From the NCBI GenBank assembly GCA_030535715.1, contig JAUNRL010000064.1, forward strand, positions 1 through 6,506: 6,506 bases of DNA, read 5' to 3'. This stretch comes from Bacillota bacterium. Lineage in GTDB: Bacteria; Bacillota; Clostridia; Peptostreptococcales; Anaerovoracaceae. Within the stretch, counting starts at the first letter, position 1, and each line of letters begins with the position of its first letter. The position numbers and the translations under genes are program-made. The notes beneath the pieces are model-generated. The model was not told the origin of the DNA, did not search any database, and was given only the letters and a program-made list of their open reading frames with translations. This document shows positions 1-4,544 of this stretch, one piece after another.

Positions 1-400
1 TGAAGCTGTCGATCTCATCCCTGATGAAGAAGTCGTCGATGAAGTCCTGTGCAAAGAAGTGTTCCAGAAAATCATCGTATGCTCCCTGTGTGACATCTTC
101 ACACCCATGAAGATAGCGGAAGAAGTCATCTGTCTCATCTTCGCTTTCTCCGGCTTCCTCGAACATGGTGATCAGTCCCCATACAGCCGTTTCCGCATCT
201 GCGGAGTCGACCATGCCGTTGATCAGACGTAGATAGAAGCCAGTCTCTTCCATGCCCAATCTGTCTTCATGGACAAACTCCTCCACCTTTTCTGCTGCAT
301 CCTCTGCGATCAGCCGGATAACCGGGCAGTCTTCGCAGCTGCTTGTCCTTGCATGCACGCCCATAGCAATAACTTTCAGTGTTTCTTCTGTTGTTCTCAT
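1..400 (-). CDS. Acidic protein of unknown function, C-terminus cut off by window edge
   Basis: I do not recognise this protein. Reading leftward from an ATG at 400-398 gives 133 codons with no stop before the window edge, so the C-terminus is missing. The start is supported by an AAAGGA-like ribosome binding site a few bases upstream and by absence of a better one. The visible part is strongly acidic, about 35 Asp/Glu against about 9 Lys/Arg, with acidic-aromatic clusters near the end (for example FFAQDFIDDFF). A CxxC pair sits at residues 22 and 25 (SSCEDCP). No membrane segment or signal peptide is seen. It lies downstream of the 46-residue gene on the same strand, separated by a terminator-like hairpin, with no room for a separate full promoter between hairpin and start. 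The sequence is AT-richer than the genes beyond 1270. Function is open; acidic proteins on mobile DNA are sometimes DNA mimics, but that is only a guess here. Confidence 0.75.
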   Translation of the reverse strand, partial: MRTTEETLKVIAMGVHARTSSCEDCPVIRLIAEDAAEKVEEFVHEDRLGMEETGFYLRLINGMVDSADAETAVWGLITMFEEAGESEDETDDFFRYLHGCEDVTQGAYDDFLEHFFAQDFIDDFFIRDEIDSF

Positions 401-428
401 AGCCTGTTCCTTTCTCCGGTTTTCCGGT

Positions 429-460
429 AAATACAAAACTCTGCCCGGGATTGAGCAGAG
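429..460 (-). terminator. Putative intrinsic terminator or attenuator
   Basis: Read on the minus strand, CTCTGC (460-455) pairs with GCAGAG (444-439) around a 10-base loop, followed directly by TTTTGTATTT (438-429). It lies between the 46-residue gene and the acidic-protein gene. The stem is only 6 bp and the T-run is interrupted, so read-through into the next gene is plausible. Confidence 0.45.
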
Positions 461-486
461 CATGTAGGAATATTTGCTATGATGTT

Positions 487-627
487 TCAGTCCAGAAACT
501 TGATCAGAAGTTCATCCAAGGCATCGGTATATCTGCCCTCACGGATCAGCTGGTTCTTCAGCTCGATCAGACTCATGACGATGATTCTTTTCTCATCGTA
601 TGTAAGTGCTACTTTTGTCTTTGCCAT
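487..627 (-). CDS. 46-residue small protein, unknown function
   Basis: This small intact reading frame begins MAKTKVALTYDEKRIIVMSL and ends KFLD with a TGA stop. The frame is open 17 codons further upstream, to an ATG at 678, but the start at 627 is preferred because a near-perfect AAGGAGGG site precedes it by 7 bases while the upstream ATG has none. The protein looks largely helical, with alternating charged and hydrophobic residues (EKRIIVMSLIELKNQLI) followed by EGRYTDALDELLIKF. No membrane segment, metal motif or helix-turn-helix is obvious. Clostridial genomes carry similar-looking short proteins, often on accessory DNA; that is my recollection and was not searched. It precedes the acidic-protein gene on the same strand and may be co-transcribed with it. 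Existence is likely; function is unknown. Confidence 0.7.
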   Translation of the reverse strand: MAKTKVALTYDEKRIIVMSLIELKNQLIREGRYTDALDELLIKFLD

Positions 628-634
628 GTCTGTG

Positions 635-642
635 CCCTCCTT
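635..642 (-). promoter_or_regulatory. Ribosome binding site that fixes the start of the 46-residue gene
   Basis: AAGGAGGG on the minus strand, 7 bases before the ATG at 627. It decides between this start and the upstream in-frame ATG at 678, which lacks any Shine-Dalgarno-like sequence. Confidence 0.75.
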
Positions 643-649
643 TGTCTTG

Positions 650-678
650 ATGATATATGAAGGGATCGACAGCAGCAA
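650..678 (-). promoter_or_regulatory. Candidate sigma-70-type promoter for the 46-residue gene
   Basis: On the minus strand TTGCTG (678-673) is separated by 17 bases from TATCAT (655-650). The -10 box matches the consensus at five of six positions, the -35 only at TTG. The implied transcript start is around 643, just ahead of the ribosome binding site, giving a leader of roughly 16 bases. Location and spacing are good; box quality is moderate. Confidence 0.35.
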
Positions 679-754
679 TTATGCAAAAGAATGGAACGTA
701 AGATTTTAAGAAATCAAATGTGCGAGCATCTCGATTCCCGCCATGACGGAACTC

Positions 755-776
755 ACCTCGCAAAAACCTCGCAAAA
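755..776 (-). repeat. Exact 11-bp tandem duplication
   Basis: Two head-to-tail copies of TTTTGCGAGGT (minus strand; ACCTCGCAAAA on the plus strand) occupy 755-765 and 766-776 with no mismatch. The repeat lies in the gene-free gap between the ssrA terminators and the 46-residue gene. A related inverted element, TGCGAG, is at 721-726 on the plus strand. Spacing of one helical turn would suit a DNA-binding protein, but no function can be shown. Confidence 0.6.
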
Positions 777-827
777 GCGGCTTTCAGGTACCGCCATACG
801 ACCATTGTGTACTGTTTTGTTTCATAG

Positions 828-867
828 AAAAAAAGGGCATTTTCCTTGAAAAATCAACGCATCCCTT
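828..867 (-). terminator. Weak second terminator-like hairpin after ssrA
   Basis: On the minus strand AAGGG (867-863) can pair with CCCTT (837-833), with a small inner TTGA/TCAA stem around TTTT, followed by an unbroken run of seven T (834-828). The outer stem is short and the enclosed region long, so this is weak alone. It could back up the strong terminator at 871-903. Confidence 0.3.
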
Positions 868-870
868 GAA

Positions 871-903
871 ATGAAAAGGCCAGACTCTTTGTAAGAATCT
901 GGC
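871..903 (-). terminator. Intrinsic terminator of ssrA
   Basis: On the minus strand an 11-bp stem (903-893 paired with 889-879, GCCAGATTCTT with AAGAGTCTGGC, one T-G wobble) closes a 3-base ACA loop and is followed by CTTTTCAT. It begins 7 bases after the mature CCA end of the tmRNA, as expected for the end of this transcript. The T-tract is short and interrupted, but the stem is strong. Confidence 0.8.
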
Positions 904-910
904 AAAATTA

Positions 911-1267
911 TGGTGGAGATGATGGGAATTGAACCCATGTCCGAAAGCATTTCCACAGGACTTTCTCCGAGCGCAGCTTCTGCATTAAGAATTCGCCGCC
1001 GGAACCGCCCAGAAGCAGGCTGTTTCTTTGGCTATCCCGTTAGTCCCCTGTGCGACCGGGATCACGCCCAGGGTTTTCCTGCATGTCTGACGTCAGATCC
1101 TCAACCTGCAGGTGAATCGAGGCTGACGCGCGGTGCCGAACTAAGCGGCAAATGCGAGTTTATTGTTAGTTTTCGCGTTTGTCTTTAACGGGTCCCTTTT
1201 ACGCAGCTGGACCATCTGCGGCTCGCTTATCCTGTTTCTACACCCCCGTCGAAACCAGTGCATCCCC
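911..1267 (-). ncRNA. ssrA: Transfer-messenger RNA (tmRNA)
   Basis: tmRNA enters ribosomes stalled on broken messages as a tRNA-like molecule charged with alanine, then supplies a short reading frame that tags the stalled protein for proteolysis; SmpB is its obligate partner. The tRNA-like ends are clear: the 5' GGGGATG (1267-1261) pairs with CATCTCC before an encoded A-CCA end (911-913), and the T-arm has ATGGG/CCCAT around TTCAATT. The conserved 5' stretch after the acceptor (ACTGGTTTCGACGGGGGTG) and the tag frame ending GCATTTGCCGCTTAG are typical. The length of 357 nt is normal for a one-piece molecule. It starts only 5 bases after the stop codon of the 108-residue gene, and I see no good promoter just upstream, so co-transcription and 5' processing by RNase P is likely. 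A strong hairpin terminator follows. Confidence 0.97.
1141..1176 (-). other. tmRNA tag-peptide reading frame (AKTNNKLAFAA, stop TAG)
   Basis: The frame ending in TAG at 1143-1141 encodes the hydrophobic C-terminus LAFAA, the expected degradation signal read by ClpXP-type proteases. Taking GCG at 1176-1174 as the resume codon gives the 11-residue tag AKTNNKLAFAA, in line with the usual alanine resume codon and resembling the KTN stretch of the Bacillus subtilis tag. The exact resume codon is inferred: the frame stays open upstream (ACA AAC GCG), so a longer tag is possible. Confidence 0.8.
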
Positions 1268-1272
1268 ATGAT

Positions 1273-1599
1273 TTACAGGCGGTCAACGCCGATGGAATCG
1301 GCTTTTTCCCTGTACTCTTCCCGGGTCTCTTCGATAGTTCTCTCCATGTTCTCGATCTCTTCATAACTGTCGCGGATCTGCTCGCACAGCTTGATGATCG
1401 TAGGATCCTCGATGCGGCCTTCCTTGAACAGCTTGAAGCAGTAGTCGCCAATATCCTTCTTGGCGATGCCGATATCGGACCGGGCCGAACTGATCCGGCT
1501 CTTCATCTTGCTGATTTCTTTAAGTTCCTCCGCCTTATTGCCGGCTCTGCTGGCTGCGTGGCTGACGGATCTGGTTAATCTTGATAAAAAATCCTGCAT
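1273..1599 (-). CDS. 108-residue coiled-coil protein between smpB and ssrA
   Basis: Function unknown. The chosen ATG at 1599 has a strong GGAGGAAG site just upstream; the frame is open further upstream but that part overlaps smpB and lacks a good start signal. The protein is soluble, highly charged and almost entirely helical. An N-terminal segment (about residues 1-36, MQDFLSRLTRSVSHAASRAG...) looks amphipathic. A central block has IGDYCFKLFKEGRIEDPTI, and residues about 65-103 form a probable coiled coil rich in Glu, Arg and Ile. The layout resembles clostridial proteins in which a similar helical N-terminal part is followed by a zinc ribbon, but no cysteine cluster is present here, only two isolated Cys. 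It starts 34 bases after smpB and ends 5 bases before the tmRNA. Co-transcription with both is likely; a role in trans-translation is not shown. Confidence 0.85.
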   Translation of the reverse strand: MQDFLSRLTRSVSHAASRAGNKAEELKEISKMKSRISSARSDIGIAKKDIGDYCFKLFKEGRIEDPTIIKLCEQIRDSYEEIENMERTIEETREEYREKADSIGVDRL

Positions 1600-1633
1600 A
1601 TCTTCCTCCGATTTCCATCTGCGCCCACGCCGC

Positions 1634-2083
1634 TCATCCGTTCCGGCGCACCGCCCTCTGCATCCGGCGATCCGCGTCCCGTTTGGCGATATCATGGCGT
1701 TTATCGTATTCCTTCTTTCCCCGGGCAACGGCCAGCTCGACCTTTGCTCTCCCCCTGTCATTAATGTACATCCGCAGCGGCACCAAAGTCAACCCCTTCA
1801 GTGTGGTATAGCCGATCAGTTTGCGGATCTCCCGTTTGTGAAGCAGCAGCTTCTTCGGCCGCAGCGGATCGGTGTTGAACCGGTTTCCCTGTTCATAGGG
1901 GCTGATGTTCATCCCGTAAAGGATCACCTCTTCCCCCTCGATCTTCGCGTAGCTCTCCTTAATGCTGACCCGGCCCTGCCGCACGGATTTAATCTCCGTG
2001 CCGGTCAGGACAATCCCCGCTTCACAGGTCTCTTCGATGAAGAAGTCGTGCCCTGCCTTTTTATTATTTGCGATCAGTTTCAT
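1634..2083 (-). CDS. smpB: SsrA-binding protein SmpB
   Basis: SmpB binds the tRNA-like domain of tmRNA and delivers it to the A site of stalled ribosomes; its C-terminal tail occupies the empty mRNA channel. At 149 residues the length is normal. The N-terminal [20 protein letters not shown] and [11 protein letters not shown] stretches are typical of the OB-fold core, as are [11 protein letters not shown] and the [11 protein letters not shown] region. [20 protein letters not shown] and [16 protein letters not shown] lead into the basic tail [20 protein letters not shown]. The start has GGGGAG 7 bases upstream. It follows lepB after 30 bases and precedes the 108-residue gene and ssrA on the same strand, so the rescue protein and its RNA partner sit in one gene string. 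Confidence 0.98.
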   Translation of the reverse strand: MKLIANNKKAGHDFFIEETCEAGIVLTGTEIKSVRQGRVSIKESYAKIEGEEVILYGMNISPYEQGNRFNTDPLRPKKLLLHKREIRKLIGYTTLKGLTLVPLRMYINDRGRAKVELAVARGKKEYDKRHDIAKRDADRRMQRAVRRNG

Positions 2084-2113
2084 CCCGGCTCCCCGTTTTT
2101 TGCAAAGGCAATC

Positions 2114-2641
2114 TTATAGCCTGGTTATCTCATTAAAGGGATACAGCCGCACGACCGCCTTGCCCACCATGCTGTCCTCGCTGACGGTGCCCACCACCGG
2201 CGAACGACTGTCCAGACTGACCTCCCGGTTGTCCCCCATGAGGAACATCTGATCCTCGCCGATCTTCAGATCGGTCACATCCTCATCCAGCTGCGTCTCG
2301 GTCATCTGTCCGTGCACATAGGGCTCATCCAGGAGCTTGCCGTTGCGATAGACCTTGCCGTCAGCAATGGTCATCGCGTCGCCCTCGACGCCGATCACCC
2401 GCTTGATCAGCAGCTTTTTGCCCGTTCCGTCATCCTTGTCAATGTCGGAACGGAAGACCACAATATCCCCGTAATTCGGATGATCCTTGTGGAAATAGGC
2501 CAGCTTGTAGATGATCAGGTAGTTGTTCTCATAAAGAGTCGGCTCCATGGAGCTTTCCTTGACGATGGTCGGCTTGATCACCAGGGTGATGGCCGCTACG
2601 ATGAGCAGCGCGATGATGATATCCTTAATGAATTCCTTCAT
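2114..2641 (-). CDS. lepB: Signal peptidase I, catalytically intact
   Basis: Type I signal peptidase cleaves signal peptides of exported proteins at the outer face of the cytoplasmic membrane with a Ser/Lys dyad. The 175 residues match the short Gram-positive type with one N-terminal membrane anchor (about residues 7-24, IIIALLIVAAITLVI) preceded by Lys. The nucleophile region KESSMEPTL places catalytic Ser at 31. LIKRVIGVEGD supplies the general-base Lys at 80. MGDNREVSLDSR (GDN at 136-138, DSR at 144-146) is the conserved C-terminal box. The ATG lies 6 bases after the stop of the upstream signal-peptidase-like gene and has only a distant AAAGG, which points to translational coupling. smpB follows. 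Identification is firm; substrates cannot be read from the sequence. Confidence 0.97.
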   Translation of the reverse strand: MKEFIKDIIIALLIVAAITLVIKPTIVKESSMEPTLYENNYLIIYKLAYFHKDHPNYGDIVVFRSDIDKDDGTGKKLLIKRVIGVEGDAMTIADGKVYRNGKLLDEPYVHGQMTETQLDEDVTDLKIGEDQMFLMGDNREVSLDSRSPVVGTVSEDSMVGKAVVRLYPFNEITRL

Positions 2642-2647
2642 TGATGC

Positions 2648-3187
2648 TTACTTAACCTTTCCAAAATCTGACAGCGGCCAGATCTTCACCAGGACGTTGC
2701 CTTTGATCTGCCGCATATCCACCAGTCCCAGTTTCGGGTTCCGGCTGTCCATCTTTTCCTTCCGGTTGTCGCAGAGGAGGAAGACCTCGTTCCCCTCCAG
2801 CCTGACGTCGACGTTGCCGGAAGCGCCCCGGATATTTCCCGGCGCCACATATTCCTCATCGTTGACGAACACCTTGCCGTCCTTGATGACCACATGATCA
2901 CCGTCCGTGCCGATGACCCGGGCGATGACGTTGTCATCGGAAATTTCCCGGGAGAGGGCCTTCTTCAGAATAACCACTCTGCCCTGCTTCGGAACCTTTC
3001 GCTTGATCGAATACGACGACTTGCTGACTACCAGGAACTGGCCGTCCCTGATGGTCGGATCCATGGCATGGCCCTCATTGATTTCCGGAGCGATCACCAT
3101 GAACATGACCATGGCCAGCACTGCCGCCACCGCGTAGGGCGAGCGCCTCCTTCTTCGGGCTCCCCATCCTCCTTCATATTCCGACAT
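2648..3187 (-). CDS. Signal peptidase I-like protein lacking the catalytic Ser and Lys
   Basis: This 179-residue protein has the signal peptidase I architecture: a positively charged N-terminus (RRRRR at 11-15), one membrane segment (about 18-34) and an extracytoplasmic S24/S26-type domain. The nucleophile motif reads EGHAMDPTI, with Ala41 (codon GCC, 3067-3065) where the catalytic Ser belongs. The lysine motif reads NVIARVIGTDGD, with Ala89 (GCC, 2923-2921) in place of Lys. The third box is LCDNRKEKMDSR, with Cys139 replacing the usual Gly while DSR is kept. Cleavage by the normal mechanism is therefore not expected, yet the frame is intact and the fold motifs are preserved, so it does not look like a decaying pseudogene. 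It overlaps the upstream pseudouridine synthase gene by 14 bases, with AAAGGGAA before the ATG, and lies 6 bases ahead of lepB. Staphylococcus aureus has a comparable pair, inactive SpsA beside active SpsB. A partner or regulatory role is inferred. Confidence 0.92.
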   Translation of the reverse strand: MSEYEGGWGARRRRRSPYAVAAVLAMVMFMVIAPEINEGHAMDPTIRDGQFLVVSKSSYSIKRKVPKQGRVVILKKALSREISDDNVIARVIGTDGDHVVIKDGKVFVNDEEYVAPGNIRGASGNVDVRLEGNEVFLLCDNRKEKMDSRNPKLGLVDMRQIKGNVLVKIWPLSDFGKVK

Positions 3188-4148
3188 CGATCAGTTCCCT
3201 TTCTGCCCGGAGAAACACCGCGGGCGGGCGAGCTGCAAGGCTCTTCCCGGACAGGCCGCTCAGTTCCTGCGGCATATCGCCGAACTCCAGCCGGCCGGCG
3301 TGCAGCAGCTGGGTTGTCAGATTCCTTTGCTTCAGCTTCCGGTTGACCGCCGGGTCTCCGTATTTCGGATCCGCCGCCAGCGGATAGCCCAGATTCGCCA
3401 TATGGACACGGATCTGGTGCGTCCTTCCCGTAATCAGTTCCACCTCCACCAGAGTGAACCGTTTCCCCGTGCGCAGGGGCCTCACCCGGGTCAGCGCGCT
3501 TTTGCCGCCTTCCTCTCCGCCCTTTCGAACGTGAACGCAGTTGCCTTTTTCCGTCTTGACCAGATCATCGGTGATGACCCGCTCCTTCTCCAGACGGCCG
3601 CAGACGATGGTCAGGTAGAACTTTCTGATCCGATCCTTTTCCCGCAGCAGCGCGGTGAGCAGCCGCAGCGCTTCCGCCGTCTTGCCGAAGATGACCAGGC
3701 CGCTGGTATTACGATCCAGGCGGTTGACCGGTGCGGGACGGAATGTCCTCTCCGCCGCCGGGTCGTGCTCTCCCTTTTCCTGCAGGTATCCGCAGACCTG
3801 ATTGACCAGCGTGTTGCTCTTTTCCTTCTGATCCCCATGCGTTAGCAAACCCTTCGGCTTGTCCGCGATCAGAACGGCTTCGTCCTCGTAAACCACCCGG
3901 AACTGCTTCCGGACGGAGACGGATTTTGCCGGTCTGGTCAGTCCGTCCAGTTCCTCCCCGGAGAGGTACAGCACCAGCTCATCTCCCTCCCTGAGCATAG
4001 TCTCCTGACGAACCCGACGGCCGTTGACCTTCAGATCCCGACGGATAATCCGGTACACCGCGCTGAGGGGCGCCTGCCTGAGGTATTTGCGCAGGAAACG
4101 GTCTGTGCGCTGTCCGGCCTCGTTTGCTCCGATCGTGATCTTAACCAT
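3174..4148 (-). CDS. RluA-family pseudouridine synthase with S4 domain
   Basis: Enzymes of this family isomerise specific uridines to pseudouridine in 23S rRNA or tRNA; which site this one modifies cannot be told. Of 324 residues, about 13-62 form an S4 RNA-binding domain (QRTDRFLRKYL ... DLKVNGRRVRQETMLREGDEL). The catalytic domain follows: VLIADKPKGLLTHGD at about 92-106, then the signature NRLDRNTSG at 142-150 with catalytic Asp145, and RTHQIRVHMANLGYPLAADPKYGD near the C-terminus. The signature begins with Asn rather than the more common His. Length is normal. The ATG at 4148 is the only reasonable start since the S4 domain begins within 15 residues; no Shine-Dalgarno sequence precedes it, and the likely promoter puts the transcript start 2-4 bases before it. 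It is the first gene of the leftward string and overlaps the next gene by 14 bases. Confidence 0.93.
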   Translation of the reverse strand: MVKITIGANEAGQRTDRFLRKYLRQAPLSAVYRIIRRDLKVNGRRVRQETMLREGDELVLYLSGEELDGLTRPAKSVSVRKQFRVVYEDEAVLIADKPKGLLTHGDQKEKSNTLVNQVCGYLQEKGEHDPAAERTFRPAPVNRLDRNTSGLVIFGKTAEALRLLTALLREKDRIRKFYLTIVCGRLEKERVITDDLVKTEKGNCVHVRKGGEEGGKSALTRVRPLRTGKRFTLVEVELITGRTHQIRVHMANLGYPLAADPKYGDPAVNRKLKQRNLTTQLLHAGRLEFGDMPQELSGLSGKSLAARPPAVFLRAERELIDVGI

Positions 4149-4157
4149 ACGAATGTT

Positions 4158-4186
4158 ATTTTAACAATTCCCGATGCAGATTGCAA
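4158..4186 (-). promoter_or_regulatory. Leftward promoter for the pseudouridine synthase-lepB-smpB-ssrA string
   Basis: On the minus strand TTGCAA (4186-4181), a 17-base spacer, and TAAAAT (4163-4158), preceded by TGT as an extended -10. The spacing is ideal. Transcription is predicted to begin at about 4150-4152, only a few bases before the ATG at 4148, so the message would be nearly leaderless. The -35 hexamer is shared with the rightward promoter. Confidence 0.65.
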
Positions 4187-4210
4187 GAGCCGCCCCGGAT
4201 GTGTTAGAAT
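4181..4210 (+). promoter_or_regulatory. Rightward promoter for the membrane protein-fba operon
   Basis: TTGCAA (4181-4186), an 18-base spacer and TAGAAT (4205-4210), preceded by TGT as an extended -10. The predicted start is near 4217, leaving a leader of about 30 bases that contains the AAGGAGG ribosome binding site at 4234-4240. The hexamer TTGCAA is its own reverse complement and also serves the leftward promoter. Confidence 0.65.
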
Positions 4211-4233
4211 GAAAGCAGAAATCGAAGATCTTT

Positions 4234-4240
4234 AAGGAGG
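4234..4240 (+). promoter_or_regulatory. Ribosome binding site supporting the GTG start at 4248
   Basis: A perfect AAGGAGG lies 7 bases before GTG at 4248. It supports GTG as the true start of the 90-residue membrane protein, since no ATG is in frame near by. Confidence 0.85.
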
Positions 4241-4247
4241 ATCTCAC

Positions 4248-4520
4248 GTGGAAAAAATCAAGGATTTCATTTACCGCCAGAACGATCTGGTGATCGTTCT
4301 TCTCATTCTCGCCACTGCTGCTTTTGTCATCTATGACCGAGTCACGGTGATCATGGATTATCCGGAGCAGTTTGCCACGGAAACCGTCGTCATGGAGCAA
4401 ACGGTTCCCGATGACCAGCTACAGCAGGCCGCGCCCGCAGGCTCGGATGACGCCAACGCCAACGGAGAGGCCGCGGGGTCGGACGACGCCAACGGAGAAC
4501 CGTCGGAAAACACACCGTAA
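4248..4520 (+). CDS. 90-residue single-pass membrane protein with acidic repetitive tail
   Basis: Unknown function. The frame starts at GTG behind a perfect Shine-Dalgarno site. Residues 1-12 (MEKIKDFIYRQN) are polar and carry positive charge, residues 13-29 (DLVIVLLILATAAFVIY) form one membrane helix, and the rest is hydrophilic. By the positive-inside rule the tail should face outward. Residues 65-84 hold an imperfect repeat, GSDDANANGEAA then GSDDANGE, in a low-complexity stretch rich in Ala, Gly, Asp and Glu. No cleavage site, sortase motif or lipobox is seen. It is first in an operon with fba, which begins 24 bases downstream, and it is transcribed from the divergent control region. Its pairing with a cytosolic glycolytic enzyme is not explained by the sequence. 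Confidence 0.85.
   Translation: MEKIKDFIYRQNDLVIVLLILATAAFVIYDRVTVIMDYPEQFATETVVMEQTVPDDQLQQAAPAGSDDANANGEAAGSDDANGEPSENTP
4443..4498 (+). repeat. Imperfect coding repeat in the tail of the membrane protein
   Basis: The block TCGGAYGACGCCAAC followed by GGAGA occurs twice, at 4443-4468 (with an extra GCCAAC) and at 4479-4498. It encodes SDDAN(AN)GE twice, in frame. Copy-number change here would lengthen or shorten the acidic tail without a frameshift. Confidence 0.75.
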
Positions 4521-4544
4521 AGGCACTATTAACAGGAGGTCACT

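Noticed and set aside
593..805. Minus-strand open frame of 70 codons overlapping the 46-residue gene
   Set aside because: No ribosome binding site, another frame across a better supported gene, and it includes the non-coding tandem repeat. It could be a relic of mobile DNA but cannot be supported as a gene.
1..870. CRISPR array, transposon ends or integrase in the AT-richer flank
   Set aside because: No spaced repeats, terminal inverted repeats or recombinase motifs were found; only the 11-bp tandem duplication is repetitive.
910..1188. Plus-strand open frame of 92 codons over ssrA
   Set aside because: The DNA is tmRNA; its start MVEMMGIEPM is the familiar false translation of a tRNA-like 3' end read backwards.
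1280..1285. TTGACC upstream of ssrA as a -35 box
   Set aside because: It lies only about 19 bases from the mature tmRNA 5' end, too close for a -35 element, and no -10 box fits at the required spacing.
1600..1761. Upstream extension of the 108-residue protein to an ATG at 1761
   Set aside because: The extension overlaps smpB by well over 100 bases, is Arg/Gly-rich low-quality sequence, and lacks a start signal; GGAGGAAG sits before the ATG at 1599.
1460..2119. Open frame of 219 codons on the plus strand opposite smpB and the 108-residue gene
   Set aside because: It covers two supported genes on the other strand, shows no recognisable domain, and has no ribosome binding site context that would outweigh them.
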